Source: Pterois miles (taxonomy: Eukaryota; Chordata; Actinopteri; Perciformes; Scorpaenidae). Taken from it: 64,000 bases of DNA. Of this stretch, positions 1-11,500 are shown piece after piece. The notes under the pieces are model-generated. The model was not told the origin of the DNA and searched no databases. It was given only the letters and a program-made list of their open reading frames with translations. Both the position numbers and the translations under genes were made by a program. Location of the stretch: assembly GCA_947000775.1 (NCBI GenBank), contig CAMQGK010000463.1, positions 6,125,501 through 6,189,500 of the forward strand, given 5' to 3'. Numbering within the stretch: the first letter of the stretch is position 1; each line of letters opens with the position of its first letter.

Positions 1-563
1 CACTAACTCCAACTTGTACTGCGTTACTAGTGATAACCTATGATTAATAACCTAATATTATGTTTGTTTAGCTGCAATTTACTGCCATGCTGAGGCCCGC
101 AACATGGAAATCAAATTTCAGTAAAGGTGGAAGGGGGAAGAGACACACAATGCATGTTATGTTTTTTTACTTGAAAGTTCATTTGTTTTTGATGTGACAA
201 GACATGACGGGTTTCCGCCACCTAGTGTATCGCAAGCCTGGCGAATGTAGCAGTGGAGTGTCTGTAGTGCTGTCAGTGATTAAATGCTACAACCCCTCAA
301 GACCCAAGCAAAGTTTTTTGTGTCTTGCTTGCTACCTGCTTTAATTTGGAGAGGGTTAGACCAGAAGTTAGTGACAACTTTGGCCCGGGCTCACGTACGG
401 TGATCTTTAAGGTGGTCTGGCTCTTCTCATTTAAGCCACTCCTCTGAATTTTCAGCGGCTGCTGAGTAAAGCATGATAACTAGTGGTAAAATTTGGTATA
501 CCAGTCCGGTGTTTGGCTTAATATCAAACTGATTTGAATTTTTTTTTAACCAGCCCAACCCTA
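1..563. repeat. Right-hand part of a hAT-like non-autonomous element
   Basis: The stretch ends in ttttaaccagcccaaccctag at 543-563. Its inverse (TAGGGTTGGGC...) is the style of terminal repeat seen in fish hAT-like elements. Bases 260-470 share short blocks with 3340-3480 (aaatgctac, cactcctct/cgctcctca), suggesting a related family. The left end lies outside the window. The family is assigned by style only. Confidence 0.35.
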
Positions 564-2424
564 GTCCTCACCAAGCTGGATGTAATTCTACTTTCAATTC
601 TTAAATCACTCTTAGCACCATGATCAAATTATGATTTTATTTTATGAGGCTCGCCAGGCTCTTGTGTAATAATTTGCCCTCTCAGACTAATACCACGTCC
701 TTAAGCAATAATACCCTTAAGGTTATGCTATTATTATGGACAGATGAAGCCTTTTGAAGCTTTGGGGCTTTCTTTCTAATTTGTGCCGAAAAATGGTTCA
801 AAGCTTCATGGCTTCAAACACAGCAAGCACAGTGGCAAGTATTGGTGACTTGTAAAACTTATAGTAGTCCTTCAAGACTGCGGCTGAAGTACTACAACAC
901 AAGGTTGATTACCTGTGTGTGTGTGATTGTTCGTTCGTGCATGGACAGCAGACTTTTGTGACCATGGTAACATCGCAATGGTGCAAGATGCAGTCATAAA
1001 ACTTTATAGATGTGTTGTTGATGTCACACTGAAGGCTGAGTTTGAGGATGGGTGTGGTCCCATCAAGGTCGTCAGATGTCTGACTGAGATATTCCTTAAA
1101 AGAGTTTGCTACCTGTATAGCACACAGATTAAACAATTAATGATTAATTAAACAAAAATATTAAAAATACATAAAAAAAATCCCTGATTCTTAGGCCTGG
1201 TGGGGTCACTGGCAAACAGTGTCTTTCTAGTGTACATCAGCATATTTCTCAATTATTTTCGTCTTCTCTTACATCACTAATGTGCTTATCATAAAGGCGT
1301 AATGCTTTAAAAACTGTCAAACTGACTGAAGCGCTGTCCGACACCCCAGTGGTGTTTGACGGTTCAACATACTGAAACAGTGAGCTTCACAGGAGTGAAG
1401 CAAGCTTTGGTGCTTTGGCATCATCCGTCTCTACTGTGTTGTACTGTATTAGCCCAAGTATTATTGCAAATTAAAGTTACATTTTTTTTTTTTAGTTGAC
1501 AATTACGTTTTTTGACTTGACCCAAAAAATTCTGGAAAAAGGGAAATCAATTTCCTAACACGCTTCGCCAGCGTTCCTTTTACTACTGCATCCTAAATTG
1601 ATGCATGTTCTTTGTTGATACAGTCAAGTGTGATTCTGTCTTGCGATTTTTGCAGATTGCCTTGTGGAGTATTTTGCCACACAAAATAATTGGTGACCTT
1701 TGCCAGCGTGTTGTGTAGCAGTAGTTGTCTTGAAATAACTTCTTGGAGACCCTGCTGTGTTGAGTTGTTTGCAGTTCCTCCCTGCTGTGTAGGAAATCGT
1801 GTTTTACTTAGTGCTGCCTTTTAAAACACCTGGAAACTATTTTCAGAAATGTCTCTACTTTGTCTTAGTGATACCACATGAGGAGATGGGCATATTCTAA
1901 GTAATTAAAACAGTTCTGGTGTTCTGAAAGTGCTCAGTGTTACTTACTTACTTGTAGATGCAGATTATGTATACACAAGTACACATTTTTTTCTTCTTTA
2001 CAATATGCACATATGTACATTAAAATAGGTATTGGTTGCTGTAAATGTTCTCCTGTACAGCTGAGAAGAGATTTTTTTCCATAGCAGTTTCACTGGAAGA
2101 GATGTGGATCAAAACCCACAGTCCTCAATCTGGGCAACAATATCTTTCAAATTTTCTGTTTTTGCACATAATTTAATGTGAACCAGCCATACTGTGGAGC
2201 TCAGTTCACTGTGGACTTTCACAAGATGAACTTTGAGCAAGCCTCAGAATATTAATCACCCAGCATTAGAAAACATGAGACAGACTTACTGTCTGAGCAA
2301 TGATCAAGCATAAATTGTGGTCTCCTGTTTCCCAAAGTCCAATTGTGACTAAGACCTCAATTAAAGGGACTGATTGTTAAAGGAGCTGGTCATTGAACGA
2401 GAAACAAAAGCACAAGTAGGTAAA
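564..2424. other. Non-coding stretch, no gene seen
   Basis: AT-rich sequence with no ORF that resembles a protein. Around 741-840 and 1380-1425 there are repeated gcttca/gaagc blocks in opposite orientations, which may be a worn inverted-repeat element. Everything else looks unique or unclassifiable. Confidence 0.4.
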
Positions 2425-2490
2425 TGTAAGATAAGATAAGATAAGATATTCCTTTATTAGTCCCACAGTGGGGAAATTTACAATATACGT
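2425..2490. repeat. (GATAA)n plus retroposon 3' tail
   Basis: Five GATAA units (2427-2450) are followed by attcctttattagtcccaca and ggggaaattt. The same core (cctttattgtcccac, ggggaaatt) forms the tail of the SINE at 4803-5143, so this is a tail-only fragment of a related retroposon. Confidence 0.6.
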
Positions 2491-2770
2491 CATAGAATGT
2501 AAACAGAGCATGTTAAACACAGTACTTTTTGAAAAATGAAATGCAGCCTGTTTAAGTTGCCAATTATGCTTTTTTAATATGAGTTTATGAGTTAATGAGT
2601 TTTTAATGCCAGTGTAAAACTCCTATTTTGTTTTCTATTTAGAGAAACATATTACATTGCTGCAAACTGGTCCCCTTTTTGGCAAAATGTGCCATTTTGA
2701 ATGATGCTGAATGTGTTTTCATGGTGACAATATTCATAGTAAATAACTATGCATTTGTAATTATTGCTTC

Positions 2771-3595
2771 TAGGGATGTTAATTTTGAAAAAAACATTCG
2801 TAACCATTAACCAGTTATTAACCGTTAACCGACAAGATTAGTGCCTCGCATGCACCGGTGTATATGAGCACAACAGACAACCGATTCAACAGTTCACTAT
2901 CAGAAGAGTTACTGTAGCAGCCATGGTGCTGCGTTCACTGTCTCCAGTTCACCATTCGGGAGCGTTAGTAGCCATGGTGCTGCGTTCACTGTCTCCATGG
3001 TGCTGCGTGCAGTGTTGCGGATACGCAGCCACTTTCCTAGTAAAATTCCGCCATCACCACCATACATTTATTTTAGTTTAGCGGGTTGTCAGCTGTGTGT
3101 CAGCCCAGCACAGCAATACTTTGTCTTCCAGGATTGACGATAGCAATTTTCTGACAAGCAGGCTGCGTTTGTGCTACATTAGCAGCTGCTAGCTGCTAGC
3201 ATTGCTGGTGGCTTTGTGCCCTTTATAGCGTAACCTCAGCGAGTTTCCAGCGGACTGTGTGTGTAGCGTTGGCTGTAGGTTTGTTGATGGTGTTGTAGCT
3301 GTGAACGTAGCTGTAGCAGACAGTGTGTGTACAGTTTATTTGTCGGTGAATAAATGCTACGAGGCTACAAGCTACAACTCCTCAGCTGGAAGTGCTGAGC
3401 CAACTTCCTGTATCTGTGTCGGCTTTCTTAAGGTAGAGCAGCTTTTCTCCTTAAAGTGACGAGCCGCTCCTCAGAGTTTTTCTCATCCTCTTAATTAATT
3501 GTTAATATTTCTTTTAACTGTTTAACCGATAGCTTTAATTGGTTAAAATGCTTAATGTCGGTCAACAGTTAAATGGTTAATTATTAACATCCCTA
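2771..3595. mobile_element. Non-autonomous hAT-like element (825 bp)
   Basis: The termini are inverted: TAGGGATGTTAAT at the left and ATTAACATCCCTA at the right. The 8-bp flanks attgcttc and attgtcac agree at five positions, as in a worn target duplication. Just inside each end are TTAACC/GGTTAA-rich blocks. The middle carries a 27-bp direct repeat (2920-2946 and 2971-2997) and a third partial copy. No transposase frame exists. Confidence 0.6.
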
Positions 3596-4802
3596 ATTGT
3601 CACATATTTAGGTGAAAAAACCTGCTCAAGATGACAAATATTTTATGTGGTCTCGATTTGAATATTTAATTTGTAAATTACATTAATTCAAGCTCACTGC
3701 TTACATCTGTTTTGTCAGTGCTTGGTATGTTCCTGCATATTTTGGGTACACCAGAGGTAGTGATGTTGAACTCTTACAGGAATACTGCAGTTTTTGTGAA
3801 CTGCAGTGCAGGCACAGTATGATATTTAGGTAACGTTAGTTTTTGCAATGGCAGGGAGACACAATGTGTCGCAGATGAGATGTCAGTTGTTATCATTTCT
3901 GTATCTTCTCTTCAGTGTCCGATGTATCCGAGGGGAGGGGGGACTCGGAACAAAACAGTAAGTGCTCTGAGAGTGAGTGTACATTGAGACAGAGGGATCG
4001 AGGCATTGATGTTCCATGTTCCATTGTGAGGCGAGTAGGGTCCCAGTGGAAGTGGAGGCAGGGATGGGGAAGCGATGGGACAGAAGCTGCTCCATTGCCA
4101 TGTCTGTTCTAGGCACAGTTATTTGAGAGACAAGTTGAAATCACAGATGGTATTTCTTCTGCAGGGTTACAGGTTGATGCGATAGTGATGTGCGACGATT
4201 CAAACTAGTTTGAAGTGAAATTTGATCATATCTCAGTGCTGTCAACCACACCACTCTTGCTGGTGCAATGAAAGGTTTTTGTTTTACATATACAAAGTTT
4301 GATGTAATGCATGCAACAGTGGAGCACAACCCATTGCATTGCAAATCAGTTTCCTTATTTTATTTATAGTTGCTATATGAATGAATGTATGAATAAAAAT
4401 GCCACATTGTACATATATCGGAAAGATATAGTATGTATGTAAGTTGAAAAATATCCTTTATAGAGTCGTGCAAGGATGATGTATTTTTATAGGCCAGCCC
4501 AGAAGTTAGAATCACATGGATTCCCTTGACAAAAACCAAATGGGATTTTTCCGGTGGGTTTGGATTATTGCAGAAAATAAACTATGTTGTAAACAAATAT
4601 TTAATGATTCTTTTACGCATTTGATACTTGATACACATTTTTTTCCATTAGATAATCTCCACAAATGAACATCACTTTTTTGATTTTTGAAGCGTAAATG
4701 CAATTGCACAAAGTAAAAAAAAATAAAAGGTTATAAACAAACCACACCACGGTCGCATTATTGCCAGAACACAAGTTGGCATGTTGACGTTTAGTCTCAT
4801 TA
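3596..4802. other. Non-coding stretch, no secure gene
   Basis: Mostly AT-rich. A 43-nt segment at 3916-3958 has a good acceptor (cttctcttcag) and donor (aaaacag/taagtg) and could be an exon (SDVSEGRGDSEQN), but nothing links it to a known protein. No other feature is supported. Confidence 0.35.
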
Positions 4803-5143
4803 GAAGAAGAAGAAGAAGATAGTCCTTTATTGTCCCACGAGGGGAAATTCAATTTCTTCACTCTGTTGTTAACTTATACACGGTACATGCAGACCCGAAC
4901 ACACACATGCACAAACATGCAACAATGGAGAGGTGTCAGAGTGATGGGGCTGCTCCTGACAAGCGCCCCGAGCAGTTGGGGGTTTGGTGCCTTGCTCAGG
5001 GGCACTTCGGCAGTGCCCAAGAGGTAAACTGGCACCTCTCCAGCTACCAGTTCACACTCAGTTCTTGGTCCATGTCGGGACTTGAACCGGTGACCCTCCG
5101 GTTCCCAAGCCAACTCCCTACAGACTGAGCTACTGCCGCCGCC
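4803..5143 (-). repeat. tRNA-derived SINE, reverse orientation
   Basis: Read on the minus strand from 5143, the element starts GGCGGCGGCAGTAGCTCAGT (A box), followed by GGTTCAAGTCCCG (B box, complement of 5076-5088). It ends with a retroposon tail (ggggaca ataaaggact) and (TTC)n at 4803-4820. The tail matches the fragment at 2425-2490. Confidence 0.8.
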
Positions 5144-5194
5144 ATTAAAGGTTAAAGTCTCTTAAGCTTGTGATATCACTGACCTTATTTCAGG

Positions 5195-5797
5195 CATCTA
5201 AGAAAAAAACTATTCCAAAACCCACTGACTTTGAGACGAGGGAACCGGATGTGCTAAAATTCTCATGCATTTCTGGGTTTTAGGACCTGTTCCTGCAGCA
5301 CTCTATAAATGAAGAGGCAGAAGGGTCACTGCCTCTGCAGGAAATGATGTGGATGGGGCTGGGGGTGCAGGTGGGTCAACAGCTTCTCTGAGCTCCTCCT
5401 GGGCCAAAAGGCTGTCACTAATGCTCCTTTAGCGAGAAAGACCTTGCCAGATGTGCCTGTTTCTGCCATGAGCAGCTCTCATGGTTCCCTGACTGCTGAA
5501 GACCTTAGAGATACAGAGAAACAAACACGCCGGTCATCATCATGTCTCTCCAGGACGGGAGAGGAGTTTGACCGCTGGGCCAGAAGAGGAAGAGGGAGGG
5601 AGGCAGACACTCAGTGTATCGTTGATGGGCTGGTGTGCAGGCAGGGAGTGGGTAGAATTGGTGAAATTCCTGCCGCTATTCCAATTACTCCTGTCAGCAA
5701 GAGACATACGAGGCAGGAGTCGGCCTGGGCTGATGACGCCAAGAAAGAGTTGCAGTGGAGAGCCATCATGAGGGCAGAGAAAAAGGGCATGTTTTAG
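5195..5797 (+). pseudogene. Unrecognised coding-like stretch with one stop and one frameshift
   Basis: This GC-rich stretch reads as protein on the + strand in two linked frames. After an acceptor-like ttatttcag at 5194, frame 1 gives TIPKPTDFETREPDVLKF up to a TAG at 5281. It resumes DLFLQHSINEEAEGSLPLQE up to about 5375. A one-base shift leads into a 150-codon open frame (5348-5797) containing KTLPDVPVSAMSSSHGSLTA, EEFDRWARRGRGREADTQ and finally SAWADDAKKELQWRAIMRAE before TAG at 5795. It is Ser/Arg-rich early and charged at the end. I do not recognise the family. It could be a decayed gene, a retrocopy, or the last exon of a nested gene whose upstream splicing I have misread. An AATAAA lies near 6630. 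Confidence 0.35.
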
Positions 5798-7589
5798 CCA
5801 CAATGATGTGAACACTGGAGGGTGGTGGTGTTGTCACTGAGGTGTGCTGGATTCATAGGACTACTACCTGATTGGGAGGAGGGTGCATTTATTTGTCTCA
5901 TGGTACTAAGGCAGAGCATCATTGGTGTAAATCAACGGGGAAGTACTGTTTTTCCAGAGATTCAAACTGAACACCAAGCTATTCAGTAGTCACTTAGCTC
6001 AAGCCATAATGATGTGTTTGCTTTCTTGGCTCTCATTCAGCATACACAGTAGATCTGACTCTACGGGTGATCAGTTTTCTTTTCTAAGGCTGTACAGGTG
6101 CGTATGATCATCATAACAAATCCTTTGATGATTGGACAAAAAAAATCATATTTATCATATGTTGAGGAGAATATCCTAGATTGCGGCTTCAGGTGTGGGC
6201 AAAAGAGTGGGCAAAGTTCCTTGGTTTTGGCAGCCTGTAAGGGGTAGGATCATTTATTCCTGTTGGTAATGATACAAGCTGATTTCTGAGGCCTTTAATG
6301 AATCAAAAAATGTGCCCAACGATATGTGACGTTTTGGCATTAGTGTAAGTGTAGCTTTCGCTCTACACCACCCTCCTGCTGAAAAACACAGAAATGCTTC
6401 AGCTTGAATTGTCTTGCTCTCCCAGACTATAAAACAAAGATATGTGTATGTACTTATGCATTCACTAGTTTGATGAGATGCATGTAGATTATTAGACAGG
6501 GGTGGTAGAGTGACTGTTTCTTTTCTTTCAAATCTATGGCCATCAATTTTAATTAGAAAGATGTACATTTATAAAGAAACCCTCTTATGGTTATATTGGG
6601 ATTAGGTGACCAGTTAGTCATATAAGTACAAATAAATAGTACATGTACATGTGTCGCTTGGTGTGGTTTCTTTTCTGCTTGTCATTTTAGAGCATTGCAG
6701 CCTGTCTCAGTTAATTGCTGTGACTTCTATTGATGCCAACATTTTGTACCAACATGAAAAGATTTTAGATTCCTTGCCCCGTCTAGAAATGTGCTATTTG
6801 GGAAATGTGTCATTTTGGTGTAAGATATTTGGAGGTTTGGAAGCTAATTAAGAGGCTGTCATATTAAAGAAACAGAAGAATAAGTATCTGGGTTCATCCA
6901 TAAAGCAGGTCTTGCTTAAGGATGTTAGGCTGCTGGCTTTGATCCACAAGCATTGAAAAATGAGGTGGTCAAAAACATGTCGGTTTTACTTCAAACTTTA
7001 GACTAATTTAAAATATCACTGTTATTTTGAACTTCTCCATGGCAATTAAGAAAATGTTTTACAGCTACAGGTAAAAACAAAATATTAGAAATAAAGTTTG
7101 GCTGTCAGTGGCTACCAATTTACTGCTCTCAAACAACAAGCCACTTAGCTCACTCTGACATGTCCACCCAGGCCATGCTAATAGCTGACACTCAGTGATG
7201 CTGTCATATCTTATACTTACACTATTAGCGTATGCATGAGTAACTATTGATTGATTAGCGTTGTGTGTAAGAAACAGTAAATACACCTCCATGTGCTATT
7301 TAATGGTAAAACAACAGTAGTGGTACAGTTAGAAAATATGTTTGAGGCGCAGTAAACTCCCTATCGACGCACCCTGTTTTCCCTCACAATACTACATTAT
7401 GAACAACAAATCCATGTTTAAATTGGCAGGATGAGAGCTAGTTAACGTTAGCTTTTAGCTCCGTACTTTGCTGCCCACCGGCCTTGCCGTCTCTGAACAG
7501 GCTGTCAGTTACTCGTGAACTCAGCAGCACTGATCAAATATAAATCAATACTCTGTTACTGTAATGTCTATGTCTTGCACAAAATGTTG
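5798..7589. other. Non-coding stretch, no gene seen
   Basis: Apart from an AATAAA near 6630 that could serve the stretch ending at 5797, I see no feature. The missing upstream diaph3 exon was looked for here and not found. Confidence 0.4.
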
Positions 7590-7925
7590 TGAGAAACATC
7601 TTATATTTACTGTGTAGCTGTAAAATGAGCACCGGCTGATGGGCGGTGCTTAGTATTTCCTCATCTGATCTCAACATGGCTGCCGGGTCACAAACTTTCT
7701 CATTGACAGCTAAATGGTACACTACAAGATGTCTATAAAAACATTTAATGTGAGAAATAGGCATTGCAGTAACATAATATTGATTCATATTTGATCAGCG
7801 CTGCCTAATTCACGAGTGATTGGCAACCGGCTCAGAGACGACAGGCATCAGCTTGACACTGATTGGTTGTTTTCCTCCAGTCTGTGAAATCTTGCAGATG
7901 CCATCAGGAGCACCGGCAGACACAG
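7590..7925. repeat. Dispersed repeat, copy 1 (copy 2 at 61630-61965)
   Basis: Shares ordered blocks with 61630-61965: gctgtaaaatgag, ggtggtgctt-like, atggctgccgggtc/gtggcagccgggtc, aaactttctcatt, acagctaa, gtacactacaag, aataggcatt, cagtaaca, aatattgattca, ttgatcagcgctgcct. Both copies have the same orientation. The family is unknown, with no coding frame. Confidence 0.7.
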
Positions 7926-8434
7926 TCACACCACCCACTGCTGCCTTAATAAGAATAACAGATTCAAACTAGCAAACTACATTACCATGCTATTTTTATG
8001 TTGGCAGGGAAAAACACTCTAAGAGTCTAGAATATCTCTATGAATCTATCTATCTATGAATGTTTGCTCTTTTGTAACCAATGCATAGAACTTGCTCTTT
8101 TGAGTGCCATTTTGTTAAAACGATTCATCTCCAATGAAGAGAAAATATGGAGAAAAACAGCATGTATACACACTCATGTGGTGGGGAATATTAGAATGAA
8201 AATTGTTCACGTAGGCTAGATGGAAATTGATTTTCAGGCCTATAAAGAAACAAGTGCACGGTACTGGAAAGAAATCCGTGGGTATTTTTTGCACATTTGT
8301 ACTTTTGCGATTGACTGAAATAACATAGGGTCTTTCAGTCAATGTACTGACTAGTCAGACTTTGGCCTCATGTTGTTTTGATCACTTTTCCAAGACTGCA
8401 ATAAAGCGATTTCTTCTTCCTCTCTTTCTTCCAG

Positions 8435-8565
8435 GGCAGCTTGAGAAGCAGCCATCAGATATCTCCCCAGGAGTTCCTGGGAGAGCTGAAGTCAGGGGTG
8501 ATGGACGAACGTCTCTTTGCCTGTCTAGACTCATTGCGAGTGTCCCTCACCAGCAACCCTGTCAG
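8435..8565 (+). CDS. diaph3: diaph3 exon: GBD/DID junction (GSLRSSHQISPQEF...)
   Basis: The acceptor is tcttccag after a pyrimidine tract and the donor is AG/gtacag. The 131-nt exon enters in phase 0 and leaves with two bases of a codon (AG) that the next exon completes to Ser. It encodes SSHQISPQEFLGELKSG and ends in LDSLRVSLTSNPV, the signature that opens the armadillo-type DID in mDia formins. The exon that should precede it (ending near a YINTASKT-like segment) was not found in 1-8434. Confidence 0.93.
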
Positions 8566-11500
8566 GTACAGAACAAGGTTATGTCAATGGAAATGGACTG
8601 GCTCTCTTTAGTTTAAGTCCTACTGTTTTATTTATTCTAATTTCTTTTGTTGATAATTACACTGTACAAAGATTTTAATGGGATCACCATCATATGCCTA
8701 TTTTATTAAATATCTGTGTATATCATATTCTTCCCTTTTTAAAATTTAATTTCTTCATCAAAATCAATATAATTTTCATATTATGTTACTGTAATGGATT
8801 GAAATGATTCAAACAGGACATTAAAAAAGTGTAGAGTAGAAAAGTGAACTGTGTTCACTTTTTTGCTGTGAAGATCATTCACAGAGGTGTGACCCAGAGC
8901 TGTAGCAAACTGAAAATGAGGAATGAGGAACAAAACATCATAGCTTAATTACTGAATTTCTCCAGAACTGATCCAGAATCTGAGTGAAACTTTTTTAAAC
9001 TGTCCAAGCATGTTCTCGATTCAGCCCACCAGCATTATGAGTTTCTTACTGCCCCCTGGGAGTCTTAATTTACTTAATGCATAGTCTTTTGTAGCTGACA
9101 TTTCATAATAACATAGATTTTATGCAAGACATTTTCTCACTGTTTGTGCTGTTCATATAACAAGGAGAGTGTAATTATGTACAATCAAGCCTTAGAAGCT
9201 CTGTAACTTTCACAGTAGTCTGTAAGAAAATTCATTTAATAATTTACTGAACATCCTGTAACTTATACATTTTTCTGTGCAGGCTAGTGGCACATTATTA
9301 TCAACTTTTATGCAGTCTAATTAAGTCCAATCCAATAGCCCAGCAATGAGAACTACTTTTTAAAGTTGTTTCAAGATGTTTAAATGATGTGGTTTACCTG
9401 TAATGCATTTTCAGTCAAGGCATCACTAAAATGTATTTGTGTTCACATCTCCCTCACCCAGGCCACTGTCCATTTGTTAATCAAAATATTTTCATGTTGT
9501 TGGCAGGTTTTGCTTGCAGTGATTATTCTGGGTGATTATTATTATTATATAAGACAAATGCTTAATAAGAAATACCAATTATATCATTTTCACATTTAAT
9601 CCCTTGCTTCCGCATGTTCTCTTTGTTAATAATCTCTTTCTAATTACTGTCCATGTTTTATCTTGTATACATACTTGCATATTAAGCTGCACTGTCCGCT
9701 CACAGTCATTAGTTATTTTTTTTTTTTTTCAAACAACTGGCTAATTGGAATAGATGCTTTTTACATGTGAATTTGTAAAAGGCCAATGGGCCATATTAAT
9801 AGATGCATTTTTGTCCCATTTCAATTACTTAGAGTATATTTTTTTCTTTGTCACATATCCACACATTGAAAAGCACTGTTGTACATTTTCTATGTTTATG
9901 TTGTCTCCAGCAAAAAATAGATTCTTTGAAATTTATGTTTTTATTTGAAAACAATCCATCAATAATTATGTGAATTATGTAGTCTGGATATGCACTAGTG
10001 CTTCCTGAATATAATATTGTTTGTGGTAGGGTGGATAGTTTTGTAAACGTGTATGTGTTGCCAGTACAAAGTAAATCTACCTCTGTGACTGGGAGGAGGG
10101 GCTGAATCCTTGGGTGTTCTCTAAGCCACAGTGACGGGCAGATCCCTTGCAGTCTTGTCTTGGATGTCTCCCTCTCCTAGATTGAGATTGTTGCTTTGGG
10201 CTTTCTCTGTCTGAGATTGGGGATTTGCAAGTTTGTTTCGCATTATCATACACTCTGCCAGAACCACCCGGTCAATCTAAGCTCAAACCTTTTAACACTC
10301 TACAACTTCCCATATCAACGTGATTTAATTGATCCCAGTAAGCCATTTTCATGATTAATATCATAGCTACTTTTTGGTGCAATACAGAGTTTGTACAGAA
10401 TTTGAAAATAGCTATTTTCAGGTCTGGAAAAGTTTTGGAAAAATAAATAAACTAAATAGATCTCATGTATATGTGGCTCAATTAAGGTCAGCTGAGAAAA
10501 TCCTTTTATTGATTTAATTGAGCAATGTAATGTTAGAGCAGGTCACTCAAGTAACATTATGATTGTTTTCTTTGTGAGGGGACATCCTCTCTACGTCGAC
10601 CTGAGTTCCAGCTTATATGCCAGAGAAATGTAAATTTGCGTTATGCCAGGAAAGATTTAATCATGTTTGGCTTCACATGGACAAGTATACGGAAAGGCTT
10701 GGAAAAGACCATGACCTAGAACATGCAAAAAGTGGACTGTGGGGGGAAAAAAAGATTTGATAATTTAAACATGGGAGCGGCAGCACTAGCTAGCTATGCT
10801 AAAGGATCAGTGTTGTGATTCAGCTCTCACCGCCATCATTGGCTTTTTTTTTTTTTTTACCCTGGGTACCAACTTGAGGACACCTGCTGCTACCCTGAAC
10901 CAAGACCCTGTTCAGACCTGGCATTAACGTGTCTTGGGTGACCCGCTCTAAGTACGTCTGTTCACACATCTCACTTGCCAACTCTGTATGCTAACGAACA
11001 GGTAATAAACACATATCTAATACAGCAGACGTTGCGTAATATTACAAGAATATCAGTAGTAATATGCTGCATATTTGTGGATTTGGGCACAAAAATATAC
11101 GTTTTTTTTGTCTACCGGCGGTCCCGGGGGACCTCTGTGCTATCAGCACTGCTACCTTTACCAGACAACAGTGGCACACAGAGCTTCAGAGAGCCAGAGA
11201 TGAGAGCGGGCAGGTGTCGGATCTGTGCCGAGCACCGGAACAATAACACTGACACATCACCGATGACATGATAACAATGCACTTCCCTTGTCTAGTCTGA
11301 TAGTCTGTACATATGTAGCCTATAGATGAGATATGTTTTAATAAAATACAATTGTAATGACAGGATACAGTAGAGCACAGAGGCTGTGTCCATGCCATGA
11401 GCCAGACAAGCTCTCGCACATAAGGGCTGCACTGAGGCCCAGTGGAGCCAAGCAGGATGTCAGTTGAGTAGGCGGCCCGTAATGGACACATTTGTATCCG

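Noticed and set aside
3916..3958. Possible 43-nt exon with good splice signals (SDVSEGRGDSEQN)
   Set aside because: No homology recognised, and its phase does not join cleanly to the open frames at 5195-5797.
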